This document shows, piece by piece, positions 44,728 through 53,710 of a stretch of DNA of 64,000 nucleotides. A program made the position numbers and the translations under genes. Position 1 is the first letter of the stretch, and each line of letters starts with the position of its first letter. The stretch comes from Butyrivibrio sp. AE2015 (GTDB lineage Bacteria > Bacillota > Clostridia > Lachnospirales > Lachnospiraceae). The notes below the pieces were generated by a model that saw only the letters and a program-made list of their open reading frames with translations, did no database searches and was not told where the DNA came from. Location: NCBI RefSeq assembly GCF_000420825.1, contig NZ_ATVR01000007.1, positions 1-64,000 of the forward strand, in the 5' to 3' direction.

Positions 44728-45642
44728 ATGAACATGTTACAAAAAATGTATAGGAAAAAGAGGCGTATAGATAATTTTAAGACCGCGCTGGTAACGATTG
44801 CAGCTTTTGCATTTGCGATTATTTTCCTTATGCCTATCATACTGACAATCACTAATTCATTTATGTCATCGTCAGAGATAAATGCCAACTACGGTTCGAT
44901 CTTTGCAACGACTCAAAAGGGCGGAAAAATATTTATTTCCAAGACTGTTAATCTGAAATTCATTCCGGATATGGTCACATTTGCCCAGTACTTTACGGTT
45001 TTATTTAAGAGTCCGCAGTATCTTTTGAAGTTTTGGAACTCCATCATATATGTCGTTCCGATAGTAGGTATTCAGCTTGGAATTGCGACTTTGGCAGCAT
45101 ATGGATTTTCGAGATATGACAGCAGAGTTAAAAGAGCTATCTTTTTTGCCTATATAATAATGATGCTTATGCCTTATCAGGTTACGCTTGTTCCAAATTT
45201 TCTGGTTTCAAAGGCCATAGGAATATATGGGACAAGGTGGTCTATATGGCTTCCGGGATTCTTTTCACCATTTGCGGTATATCTTTTGACCAAATTTATG
45301 CGTAGGATTCCCACGGAAGTATTGGAGGCTGCCTCAATAGATGGGGCAGGTGAGTGGTACATTTTCTCAAGGATCAACATGCCATTATGTAAAGGAGGAA
45401 TTGCTTCAATTGCTATACTTGTATTTTTTGATTATTGGAATATGGTTGAACAGCCTCTTATTCTTTTGGGTGATCCGGATCTTCATCCGCTTTCTGTATT
45501 TCTTTCTAAGATAAATACAGGTGAAATCAGTCTTGCTTTTGCAGTTGCGGTAATTTATCTCGTGCCGCCGCTTCTTATATTTTTATATGGCGAGGATTAT
45601 CTGGTAGAGGGTATATCTTACCAGGGAGGAATAAAGGGATAA
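44728..45642 (+). CDS. MalG-type carbohydrate ABC permease
   Basis: 304 aa with six membrane segments. A clear EAA motif (EAASIDGAGEWYIFSRINMPL) marks the MalG/LacG class. It pairs with the preceding MalF-like subunit to form the translocation pore of an importer. It sits mid-operon, followed by an export-type adaptor, an odd context for this family. Confidence 0.93.
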   Translation: MNMLQKMYRKKRRIDNFKTALVTIAAFAFAIIFLMPIILTITNSFMSSSEINANYGSIFATTQKGGKIFISKTVNLKFIPDMVTFAQYFTVLFKSPQYLLKFWNSIIYVVPIVGIQLGIATLAAYGFSRYDSRVKRAIFFAYIIMMLMPYQVTLVPNFLVSKAIGIYGTRWSIWLPGFFSPFAVYLLTKFMRRIPTEVLEAASIDGAGEWYIFSRINMPLCKGGIASIAILVFFDYWNMVEQPLILLGDPDLHPLSVFLSKINTGEISLAFAVAVIYLVPPLLIFLYGEDYLVEGISYQGGIKG

Positions 45643-45681
45643 GAGTTTTGCAATTATTTTAGTTACAAGGGGAGTTTTGTT

Positions 45682-47223
45682 ATGTCAGAGAACTTTGACG
45701 AGAGAAAAGATTTAATTCAGCCAAAAAAGGAAACAAACAGAAAAGATATGGTAAAGAACGTTGCAATCGCCTTTTTGTCGGTAATGCTTGTTCTTACATT
45801 CTTTTCAAACACCATTATGAACTATACTCTGCCTCAGGTAGCGACAGTTCAGATAGAGAGCGGATCAATTAGTCCGCAGATAAGGGGAACCGGAACAGTT
45901 ACTGCGGAGGACCCATATAATATCACGGTAAAAGAAACAAGAAAAATTTCAGGCGTAGCTGTTAAAGAGGGTGCTCATGTAGAAATCGGAGATATCATCT
46001 ACTACCTGGAAGATAAAGAGTCGGATGAACTGGTTAAGGCAAAAGAGACACTTGACACCTTGGAGCTTGATTATGAACAGATGATGTTTTCAGGTGATGT
46101 ATCAAGTGCAGTGATCTCAAATGTCAGAAATGGAAAGACAGCCTCTTATGATTCATATCAGGCTCAGGTAGGGGCAGTGCTTGATACTTATAACGCAGCC
46201 CTTTCCGCTGACAATGCGGCACAGGCAGAGCTCGATTACATAAGTAACCTGATGGATTATGAAAAGGCGGGGATTGATTACAATACAGCAACACCGGAAT
46301 ACCTTATCGCTCAGGCTACTTCAGATATGACTAAGGCTGCAAATAATGGAGATACCGACAGGGTTGATGAACTTGAAAACTTCATGGCAGAGCTTACAAG
46401 AGACAAGTCACAGCTTTCAACCTATAGCTCTCAGCAGGGTTACAGCTATTCACAAAAAATTTCTCAGGCAACTGAGAAAAAAGCTCAGACTGCAGCAGCT
46501 TTAAAAGAGGCAGAAAGAGTTAAGGAAGATCAGCTAAAGAGCATCAATATTGAAATATCTCTTTGCCAGAAGAGAGACAAGATAACCGAGCAAAAAGAAA
46601 AGATTGCAAAGCTTGAGGCTGAATCTGTTGGCGCATCCGTAAAGTCACCTGTTGCAGGAACAGTATCTTCTGTTAATAAAGTGGCAGGTGAGTCAACTTC
46701 TGCAGATGAGACAATCGCAGTTATTCAGGTTGACGGAAAAGATATGACAACAAGCTTTTCTGTAAGCAACTCTCAGGCGCAAAAGCTTAAGGTTGGAGAT
46801 GCTGCTCAGCCACAGAATGCATGGCAGTTTAGCTCAAACTTCAAGGCTACACTCACATCTATTAAAAATGACAAGCAGGATCCGGCAGGTAAAAAGCTTC
46901 TTACCTTTAAGATCGAGAGTACAGAAGTTACACCAGGTCAGAGCATTTCCCTGGCAATCGGTGAAAGAAGTCAGGAATACGATATGATAGTACCAAACAG
47001 CGCTATCAAAACAGATACTAACGGCAAGTTTGTGCTTATTGTTAAGAGCAAATCATCACCACTTGGAAACAGATATACAGCCACAAGAGCTGATGTGACA
47101 GTTGTTGCATCTGATGACAAGAATTCAGCTATCACAGCTGCGATTGATGATTATGAATATGTCATCACAACTTCCAATAAACCTGTAAAAGCAGGAGAAC
47201 AGGTAAGGCTTTCTAACGAGTAA
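45682..47223 (+). CDS. HlyD/MacA-type membrane fusion (adaptor) protein
   Basis: 513 aa. It has one N-terminal membrane anchor (about 25-45), a first lipoyl half (ISGVAVKEGAHVEIGDIIYYLED), a long coiled coil (about 115-310), a second lipoyl half (VKSPVAGTVSSVNKVAGES), then beta-barrel and membrane-proximal domains. Such adaptors bridge ABC exporters in the MacAB manner. AAGGGGAG lies before the ATG, and the stop overlaps the next gene by one base. In this Gram-positive setting it would form an extracellular collar or ligand-delivery part. Confidence 0.9.
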   Translation: MSENFDERKDLIQPKKETNRKDMVKNVAIAFLSVMLVLTFFSNTIMNYTLPQVATVQIESGSISPQIRGTGTVTAEDPYNITVKETRKISGVAVKEGAHVEIGDIIYYLEDKESDELVKAKETLDTLELDYEQMMFSGDVSSAVISNVRNGKTASYDSYQAQVGAVLDTYNAALSADNAAQAELDYISNLMDYEKAGIDYNTATPEYLIAQATSDMTKAANNGDTDRVDELENFMAELTRDKSQLSTYSSQQGYSYSQKISQATEKKAQTAAALKEAERVKEDQLKSINIEISLCQKRDKITEQKEKIAKLEAESVGASVKSPVAGTVSSVNKVAGESTSADETIAVIQVDGKDMTTSFSVSNSQAQKLKVGDAAQPQNAWQFSSNFKATLTSIKNDKQDPAGKKLLTFKIESTEVTPGQSISLAIGERSQEYDMIVPNSAIKTDTNGKFVLIVKSKSSPLGNRYTATRADVTVVASDDKNSAITAAIDDYEYVITTSNKPVKAGEQVRLSNE

Positions 47224-48455
47224 TGAAGACAAAGATTAAAGAGATACAGAATAGTTTAATACAGCTTTTTAAGAATAAAGTCTTTATCCTTGTGATCATT
47301 CTTGTTGTAGTTGACCTTCTTTTGGGAGTATACAGCAGTGCTCTTATCAGCAGACTTCCTGAACAGGCAGAAGGCCAGAGGTGGTCTGATGGGAGAAAAA
47401 TGACTCAGGTCAGTGCCTTTTTTACAGAAGACCAGCTTATAGATTCGGATTACATCAGAAAGCTTGAGTATATACTTCAGGCAAAAATGAATGATGTGGG
47501 CATTATCGAAGATGATGACGATGAAGGATCAGATAGCAAAGGTCCGGTGATTATTGATACACAGACACTTGATGAGACTAATGCAGATCCTGCATTAGAG
47601 CAGGAAGTTGATGATTCAAGGCTTTATGCAAGCTGTTACAGCGCCCAGGGGATCATATCGATCACTTTTGAAAATAAAACTGCAGATAAGGTGACGGCAA
47701 TAGGAACGGAAGGAGATTTCTTTCTTTTCCACCCCTTAGAACTGATATCAGGAAGCTATTATGCACCGGACGCTCTTATGAAGGACGGTATTGTTATAGA
47801 TGAGGATCTTGCCTGGCAGCTTTTTGGTTCCAATGATGTCGTTGGACAGATGGTAATGATCGGCCAGGTGCCCCATTATGTTTCAGGTGTTGTAAAAAGA
47901 GAAGAAGGCAAAATGCGAAAGGCTTCAGGCCAAAATGCCAGTATAGCCTATATTTCATATGACAGCCTGTGTAAGTATGGAACAATACTAAGCGGGCGTA
48001 CAGAAAGTGCAGAGATTGCAGAGGATGGTACTACGGCTAGTAAAGGTGGTATAAATTGCTACGAAGTGGTAATGCCCGGACCTGTTGATGGAATAGTTGC
48101 TCAGATTGTAAAGGAAAGTGCAGCTTTGGATGATGCATATATTTCAGTCATTGATAACACTGAGAGATTTTCGTTTTTTGCCCTCCTTAATGTGATAATG
48201 TCCTATGGGACAAGGAGTATGTGGAACAAGGCTATTTTTTTCCCTTATTGGGAAAATCTGGCCAGAGGTTATGAGGATATTTTGGCAACGCTTCTTTTGA
48301 TCAGACTTATATGCAGAACTATTGTAGTTGTTATTATTGTTCTGTTTATCATCAGATCTTACAGAAATAAGAAATGGACTGTAAGAGGAATATTTAATGA
48401 TCTAATGGAAAAGAAATATGATTATGAGGTAAGACGAGCTCAAAAGAAGTTATGA
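47223..48455 (+). CDS. MacB-like ectodomain membrane protein
   Basis: 410 aa. One membrane segment lies near the N-terminus (FILVIILVVVDLLLGVY) and one near the C-terminus (ICRTIVVVIIVLFIIRSY). The ~290-residue extracellular part between them resembles the periplasmic core of MacB/FtsX proteins: ISGSYYAPDALMKDGIVIDEDLAW, then VVGQMVMIG and YVSGVV. The extra FtsX helices and ATPase of MacB are absent, so it seems a stripped version that could dock with the adaptor. Start ATG overlaps the adaptor stop (TAATG). Confidence 0.7.
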   Translation: MKTKIKEIQNSLIQLFKNKVFILVIILVVVDLLLGVYSSALISRLPEQAEGQRWSDGRKMTQVSAFFTEDQLIDSDYIRKLEYILQAKMNDVGIIEDDDDEGSDSKGPVIIDTQTLDETNADPALEQEVDDSRLYASCYSAQGIISITFENKTADKVTAIGTEGDFFLFHPLELISGSYYAPDALMKDGIVIDEDLAWQLFGSNDVVGQMVMIGQVPHYVSGVVKREEGKMRKASGQNASIAYISYDSLCKYGTILSGRTESAEIAEDGTTASKGGINCYEVVMPGPVDGIVAQIVKESAALDDAYISVIDNTERFSFFALLNVIMSYGTRSMWNKAIFFPYWENLARGYEDILATLLLIRLICRTIVVVIIVLFIIRSYRNKKWTVRGIFNDLMEKKYDYEVRRAQKKL

Positions 48456-48468
48456 GAGGAGAGATGTT

Positions 48469-50976
48469 ATGAAAAGAAAAGTTTTATTTAAAAAGACCGG
48501 AGCGATAGCATTATCAATGGTTATGGCTATTGGAATGCTCGCCGGCTGCGGAAAAGAGAAAAGTGGTTCAGATGATAGTCTTTTAAATGAGGCAGCATCC
48601 GGTTCCAAAGATTATGTTTTTAAGATTGAAGATATGGGCGTTGATATTGACGGCAACAATATTTCAACAGTAAAAATTGCAGGAGACAAGGTTTATGCTG
48701 TTGATTATTACGGAGCAGATGGAAAAGGCGTTGCGGTTAATTCTTTTAACTACGATGGTTCAGGTTTAAATACAGTTTATCTTCCTAACAGTAACGGAGA
48801 GAGCTATAGCCGTTTTAGTTTTGATAAGGACGGAAATATTTATGCGCTTTTAGAGATCTATCATTGGGAAGATGATGGCGAGATGCATATAATGGATGAA
48901 GAGGAGAGCTCTAATGAAGCATCTAAGGAGTCCTCCCTTGAAACTGAAGTATCTACAGAGAATACAAGTAGCGAAGCATCGAGTGAGAATGTTTCTGCGG
49001 AGGGTGTTTTATCACAGGAAGCTTCAATTGATGGATCATCTGCAGATTCATCTTCAGACGATGATTTAGACAAAATGCAGGTTTCATATGATTCTTCTGC
49101 AGAAATGTATGATTCTTCTCAGGAAGAAAGATACCTTGTGAAATATGATGCCCAGGGAAATATGCTCTATAAATATGACATCAATAAAGACCTTGCTGAA
49201 GGCGATTATCTCCAGATATATGGAATGGTTTATTCAGAAAAGTATGGTCTTTTGCTAAATGATGGCCGTGGTATTGAGAAATTTGATGAAAATAACGGCT
49301 TTACTCTTGTTTATGATACAAGTAAGTCAACTGAATACAAAGACTCATATCTTGAGCTCTATCAGGGCTTTAATGGAAATATTTTCCTTGCAGGGTATGG
49401 AAATGATGGCTATTTAATTGCACCTATCGATGTAGAAAAAGGAGAAATAGGACAAAAATCAGCAGCTCTTGAGCGTTACAATAGCATGACAGTATTTGAA
49501 GGTAATGGATATGATCTGTATATCAGTACAGAATCAGCAATTTATGGTTATGACTTTAAGGCAGATAAGATTACCAAATTGCTTGACTATGTTGATTCCG
49601 ATCTTTCAGCAACCTATTCGATCAGCGCAGCAGCAGCTATCAGCGACACAGAGTTTTTAGCTGTACTTCCTGATTTTGAGTATAATTATTCTCTTGAAAG
49701 ACTTGTTAAAGTTCCTACTGATCAGGTAAAAGATAAGCAGGTGATCACTCTTGGGGGATCATTCATTGATTATACTGTAAGGCAGGCTGCTGTTAAGTTT
49801 AATCAGGAAAACCAGGATTATAAGATAAAGCTTGTAGACTATTCTGTATATAACACAGAAGATAACTGGAACGAGGGGACTAATAGATTTAATCTCGACA
49901 TTGTTTCAGGTAATATTCCGGACATTATGACATTTGACAATGATTCACCAGTTGATAGCTTCATCAATAAGGGACTTTTCCTTGATCTTAATAGTTTTGT
50001 AAAAAATGACCCGGATCTTTCAAATACTGAATTTATTGATTCTGTTATGGATGCATTTAAGACGGGAGATAAGATGTATCTTATGGTCCCTGGGTTCAGC
50101 ATTGCAACTGTAGCTATGAAGACTTCGCTTACTCAGGGCAAAAATGTACTATCTGTTGATGATATAGAAAAAATGATAGCCGACATGGGAATCAGCTATG
50201 ATCTTGTCTGTGGACCGCAGAACCGTCAGGAAATGATGAACTACGGAATTGCTTTTTCAGGAAATAAGTTTATTGATTGGGAAAATAAGAAATGCAATTT
50301 CACAGATGAGAACTTCATAAAGCTTTTGGAATTCACCAAGAATTTCCCGGAGCAATACAATGAGTCACTTTGGGAGAGAAATCTTGACGATATTTACAGG
50401 TCAAATGAAGCAATTTTGAGTTTGACAGGTATTTATGGATTTGATCAGTATAAGAGATTGAAATATGGACAGTTTGGTGAGGATATTTCATTTGTTGGAT
50501 TCCCTAATGAAAAAGGTGAGAACTATTCTACAATTGCCCCAAATACGACAATTGCAGTAAGTGCCAGAACAAAGAATGCAGAAGGAATATGGCAGTTCCT
50601 TAGAACATTTTACCTTGAGGAATATCAGGATAGCCTGGACTTTGATTTCCCTGTAAGAAAGTCCAGCTTTGATAAAAAAGCAAAAGAAGCAACAGAAGTA
50701 AAATATTATACAAATGATGATGGGACAAAGGAAGAAGAGGCAGAATACTATTGGATTGGTGATCAGGAGATCAAGCTTCCTCCGCTAACTCAGGAAGATG
50801 TTAAGTTTATAGAGGACTTTATCAACAGTTTGCATGAACCAATTACTTATAATGAGAGCGTTAACAACATCATTATGGAAGAAGCTTCTGCTTTCTTTAG
50901 CGGACAGAAGAGTGCTGATGAGGTGGCAAATATCATACAGAGCAGACTTTCAATATATGTAAATGAAAATTCATGA
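48469..50976 (+). CDS. Large solute-binding lipoprotein with an N-terminal repeat domain
   Basis: 835 aa. The lipobox LAGC is at about residues 24-27, in a type II signal. An N-terminal ~390-residue domain looks beta-propeller-like (repeats such as GDKVYAVDYYG, DGNIYALLEIY, GYDLYISTESAIYGYDF), interrupted by a Ser/Glu-rich disordered insert (about 142-210). The C-terminal ~430 residues match extracellular solute-binding proteins type 1 (VITLGGSFIDYTVRQAAVKFNQEN, DIVSGNIPDIM). It is the probable ligand receptor for the MalF/MalG pair; the propeller could bind polymer. Last gene of the operon, with AGGAGAG before the ATG. Confidence 0.88.
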   Translation: MKRKVLFKKTGAIALSMVMAIGMLAGCGKEKSGSDDSLLNEAASGSKDYVFKIEDMGVDIDGNNISTVKIAGDKVYAVDYYGADGKGVAVNSFNYDGSGLNTVYLPNSNGESYSRFSFDKDGNIYALLEIYHWEDDGEMHIMDEEESSNEASKESSLETEVSTENTSSEASSENVSAEGVLSQEASIDGSSADSSSDDDLDKMQVSYDSSAEMYDSSQEERYLVKYDAQGNMLYKYDINKDLAEGDYLQIYGMVYSEKYGLLLNDGRGIEKFDENNGFTLVYDTSKSTEYKDSYLELYQGFNGNIFLAGYGNDGYLIAPIDVEKGEIGQKSAALERYNSMTVFEGNGYDLYISTESAIYGYDFKADKITKLLDYVDSDLSATYSISAAAAISDTEFLAVLPDFEYNYSLERLVKVPTDQVKDKQVITLGGSFIDYTVRQAAVKFNQENQDYKIKLVDYSVYNTEDNWNEGTNRFNLDIVSGNIPDIMTFDNDSPVDSFINKGLFLDLNSFVKNDPDLSNTEFIDSVMDAFKTGDKMYLMVPGFSIATVAMKTSLTQGKNVLSVDDIEKMIADMGISYDLVCGPQNRQEMMNYGIAFSGNKFIDWENKKCNFTDENFIKLLEFTKNFPEQYNESLWERNLDDIYRSNEAILSLTGIYGFDQYKRLKYGQFGEDISFVGFPNEKGENYSTIAPNTTIAVSARTKNAEGIWQFLRTFYLEEYQDSLDFDFPVRKSSFDKKAKEATEVKYYTNDDGTKEEEAEYYWIGDQEIKLPPLTQEDVKFIEDFINSLHEPITYNESVNNIIMEEASAFFSGQKSADEVANIIQSRLSIYVNENS

Positions 50977-51148
50977 TCAAACGATGCATATGAGGATTGC
51001 GAAGGTGTAGTAGCTTAAATCAAGCGATGCATATGAGGATTGCTTCGCAATCCTCATCCGCGCGTTCGCGCGGTATAATAAAAAGGGCAAATAAATATAT
51101 TCATGTAAACATGAAAATTTACTTGCCCTTTTTATTGCATCGTTTGAT
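50976..51148. repeat. Nested palindromic repeat element
   Basis: A 25-nt sequence at 50976-51000 is repeated at 51019-51043 (one mismatch). The second copy's 3' part forms an 11-bp hairpin ATGAGGATTGC/GCAATCCTCAT (51033-51057), followed directly by a very GC-rich hairpin CCGCGC/GCGCGG (51058-51073). The element ends at 51137-51148 with GCATCGTTTGAT, the inverse of its first 12 nt, so an outer stem encloses everything, including the terminator. It begins on the stop codon of the lipoprotein gene and ends 4 nt from tRNA-Gly. Confidence 0.7.
51080..51133. terminator. Bidirectional terminator of the transporter operon and tRNA-Gly
   Basis: AAAAAGGGCAA (51080-51090) pairs with TTGCCCTTTTT (51123-51133), with an inner TTCATGT/ACATGAA hairpin. 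The A and T runs on both sides suit both strands. Confidence 0.85.
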
Positions 51149-51151
51149 ATA

Positions 51152-51222
51152 AGCAGGATACGGGAATCGAACCCGCCTCCTTAGCTTGGGAAGCTAATAT
51201 ACTACCGATGTACTAATCCTGC
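51152..51222 (-). tRNA. tRNA-Gly (anticodon CCC)
   Basis: A full cloverleaf can be folded on the minus strand: acceptor GCAGGAT/ATCCTGC, D stem GTAC/GTAT, anticodon stem TTAGC/GCTAA with loop TTCCCAA (anticodon CCC), a 5-nt variable loop, and T arm with TTCGAAT. CCA is not encoded. The 71-nt length is normal for glycine tRNAs. Confidence 0.95.
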
Positions 51223-51298
51223 ATTGTGTGTCACACAACTATTATATTTTACTTTTATTGGCGCACAATTTCAAGTGGGCAAGGCAAATTTTTAGTGC

Positions 51299-51304
51299 TA
51301 TAAT
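51299..51304 (+). promoter_or_regulatory. Probable -10 of the mscL promoter
   Basis: A perfect TATAAT lies 48 nt before the mscL start; the -35 region TGGGCA (51276-51281) at 17-nt spacing is a poor match. Confidence 0.45.
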
Positions 51305-51351
51305 TTCAATTAGGTAACTAAAATTTTTAGTATTGTATGGGAGAAAACAAA

Positions 51352-51834
51352 ATGACAGAGGATATTAAAAAAGTTGCAGGCAAGGGGAAGAGCCTTGCAG
51401 GGGAATTTCGTGAGTTTATAATGCGTGGTAATGTAATGGATATGGCTGTCGGTGTTATCATAGGCGGCGCTTTCCAGAAGATCATAACATCACTTGTAGA
51501 TGATATTATCATGCCGGTAATAAGCCTTTTGACAGGTGGAATAGACTTCAACAACATGTTTGTAAGTCTTGATGGAACAAGCTATGCAACACTTGAAGCT
51601 GCAAAGGAGGCTGGTGCTGCAACTCTTAACTATGGAACATTCATTACTGTAGTTATCAATTTTGTATTGATGGCTTTTGTTATTTTCCTTCTTGTTAAGT
51701 TTATGAACTCTGTAAGTAATAAGATCAAAAAGGAAGAGGAGGAAGCTGCTCCTACAACTAAGATCTGCCCTCGCTGTAAGAGTGAGATCAATATCGAGGC
51801 AAGCAGATGCCCTCACTGCACATCTGAGCTTTAA
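51352..51834 (+). CDS. mscL: Large-conductance mechanosensitive channel with C-terminal zinc ribbon
   Basis: 160 aa from ATG 51352, with GGGAG 8 nt upstream; ATG 51337 is an alternative. MscL features: N-terminal amphipathic region, TM1 ([31 protein letters not shown]), extracellular loop, and TM2 ([21 protein letters not shown]) with the NxxNK-like tail. Instead of the usual C-terminal helical bundle end, the last ~25 residues form a zinc ribbon, CPRC-(11)-CPHC. The channel opens on membrane tension to release osmolytes; the ribbon may bind metal or a partner. Monocistronic. Confidence 0.93.
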   Translation: MTEDIKKVAGKGKSLAGEFREFIMRGNVMDMAVGVIIGGAFQKIITSLVDDIIMPVISLLTGGIDFNNMFVSLDGTSYATLEAAKEAGAATLNYGTFITVVINFVLMAFVIFLLVKFMNSVSNKIKKEEEEAAPTTKICPRCKSEINIEASRCPHCTSEL

Positions 51835-51869
51835 ATTTGAATTGTCTTTTTGATAAAAATGTTGTATTG

Positions 51870-51907
51870 TAGCCCTTGTACATTGTTGTATAAGGGCTAT
51901 TTCTTTA
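51870..51907 (+). terminator. Terminator of mscL
   Basis: Stem TAGCCCTT / AAGGGCTA (51870-51877 with 51892-51899), then TTTCTTT. Confidence 0.75.
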
Positions 51908-51950
51908 TAATATAAGTAAGATTTCGAGTTTTTGGATAGGAAAAGAATTT

Positions 51951-53039
51951 ATGACAAGCAGTAATTTAAGTAAAAAAGCATTAATAGCTATGAGCGGCGG
52001 AGTTGATTCAAGTGTAGCGGCTGCGCTTATGGTAGATAAGGGATATGACTGTATGGGCTGTACTATGCGCCTGTATGAGAATGATATGGTAGGAAAAGAC
52101 CTTTTTGATACTTGCTGCAGTCTGGCGGATACTCAGGATGCAAGAGCAGTGTGTGACAGACTGGGGATTGATTACCAGATTTATCATTATGAAGCTGAGT
52201 TCAGAGAGAATGTTATAGAACCCTTTGTATGCAGCTATGAGAGAGGAGAGACACCTAATCCCTGTATCAGATGCAACAAGTATCTGAAATTCGATATCCT
52301 TTACCAAAAGGGAAGAGAAATGGGCTTTGACTACATTGTCACTGGTCATTACGCAAGGATAGAAGAGAAAGATGGTCATTTTTATCTGCTTAAGGCCAAG
52401 GATTTAAATAAAGATCAGAGCTATGTGCTCTATGATCTTACTGAAGAGCAGCTTTCACATACATTTTTCCCCCTTGGTGAGTACACCAAGACTGAGGCGA
52501 GAGGAATTGCTGAGGGAAAAGAGTTTGTTACATCTCATAAGAGTGAAAGCCAGGATATATGTTTTGTGCCTGACGGTGACTATGAAGCTATGATAAAGCG
52601 CTATAGAGGAAAAGAGTATCCAAAGGGCAATTTTGTTGATGTAAACGGAAATGTCTTGGGGCAGCACAAAGGAATTATAGGATATACGATAGGGCAGAGA
52701 CGCGGCCTTGGAATCCCTGATAAAAAGAGATTATATGTAACAAAACTTGATGTTCAGAATAATCAGGTTGTTCTCGGTGACAATGAGGATCTGTTTAAGA
52801 GAGAAGTTCACATAAGAGATTTTCATTGGATAACAGGTGAGGCTCCTGAAAATGAGTTTAGATGCAGTGCCAAGATCAGGTACAGACACAAGGAACAGCC
52901 AGGAATTTGCTGCATAAATAATGATGGCAGTGCCATATTTACTTTTGATGAACCTCAAAGAGCTATAACTCCGGGACAATCTGCTGTTTTATATGATGGA
53001 GATTATGTTCTTGGCGGTGGAATTATTTCAAATATTTAA
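51951..53039 (+). CDS. mnmA: tRNA-specific 2-thiouridylase
   Basis: 362 aa. It has ATP-pyrophosphatase P-loop AMSGGVDSSVAAAL, catalytic cysteines in TPNPCIRCNKYLKFD and SQDICFVPDGDY, a tRNA-binding middle domain and a C-terminal barrel. It places sulfur on U34 of tRNA-Lys, -Glu and -Gln, taking sulfane sulfur from a cysteine desulfurase. Full family length. It has AGGAAAAG before the ATG and is monocistronic. Confidence 0.96.
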   Translation: MTSSNLSKKALIAMSGGVDSSVAAALMVDKGYDCMGCTMRLYENDMVGKDLFDTCCSLADTQDARAVCDRLGIDYQIYHYEAEFRENVIEPFVCSYERGETPNPCIRCNKYLKFDILYQKGREMGFDYIVTGHYARIEEKDGHFYLLKAKDLNKDQSYVLYDLTEEQLSHTFFPLGEYTKTEARGIAEGKEFVTSHKSESQDICFVPDGDYEAMIKRYRGKEYPKGNFVDVNGNVLGQHKGIIGYTIGQRRGLGIPDKKRLYVTKLDVQNNQVVLGDNEDLFKREVHIRDFHWITGEAPENEFRCSAKIRYRHKEQPGICCINNDGSAIFTFDEPQRAITPGQSAVLYDGDYVLGGGIISNI

Positions 53040-53047
53040 AAAAACAC

Positions 53048-53116
53048 TTACATGATACCTTGAAATCTGTTATAATCGAAAATCGCTGAAAAAAAGATTT
53101 GAAGATTTCAAGGTAT
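53048..53116 (+). promoter_or_regulatory. Promoter spanned by a 13-bp inverted repeat
   Basis: TTACAT (53048-53053), 17 nt, TATAAT (53071-53076). A perfect 13-bp inverted repeat has one arm in the spacer (53055-53067) and the other about 28 nt past the start of transcription (53104-53116). The arms could be two halves of a repressor-looping site or a cruciform. An unassigned ~80-nt leader follows. Confidence 0.55.
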
Positions 53117-53197
53117 TATTGGAAACGCACATCCTTTGCCGGGTGATAACGAACAACACAGAGGTCTTCCCGTTTAAGAAAGAGAGGAACTTATTCT

Positions 53198-53692
53198 ATG
53201 TTACCACAGAGCAAATTACAGGATGTGTTTTTTACTGCCTTAATGGCATTCGTTATGGTATATGCCATGATCGTTTACAACATTTCAATGAGTGTAGGCG
53301 GACTTCAAAACTTTGTATTCCTTGCGGCATTTAGTGAGATTATTATCATGTGGCCTATAGCTGTAATACTTGAGCTTTTATTTGTTGGAAAGCTTGCTCA
53401 GATTCTTGCTTTTAGATTTGTAACTCCTGGTGAGGATCCAATGATCATGATCATACTTGCTATTTCATCAATGTCTGTATGCCTTATGTGCCCACTTATG
53501 AGCCTTGCAGCAACAATTCTTTTCAAGAATGCAGGCAGTGAATTTATTAGCGTATGGCTTCAGACAACAGCTTTTAATTTCCCAATGGCACTTTGCTGGC
53601 AGATTTTCTTTGCAGGCCCACTTGTGAGAAATGTATTTGGGGCTATTATGAAAACATTCTTTAAGGGTAATAAAGCAGAAAAAGCTGCTTGA
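53198..53692 (+). CDS. Four-helix membrane protein, DUF2798-like
   Basis: 164 aa with four hydrophobic segments arranged as two similar halves (TALMAFVMVYAMIVYN and WLQTTAFNFPMALCWQIFF carry related patterns), as in DUF2798 proteins, which often have two repeats. Function is unknown. AGAGAGGAA precedes the ATG. It is expressed from the inverted-repeat promoter upstream and ended by a strong bidirectional terminator. Confidence 0.75.
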   Translation: MLPQSKLQDVFFTALMAFVMVYAMIVYNISMSVGGLQNFVFLAAFSEIIIMWPIAVILELLFVGKLAQILAFRFVTPGEDPMIMIILAISSMSVCLMCPLMSLAATILFKNAGSEFISVWLQTTAFNFPMALCWQIFFAGPLVRNVFGAIMKTFFKGNKAEKAA

Positions 53693-53710
53693 TAGCACTC
53701 GAAAATAAAA

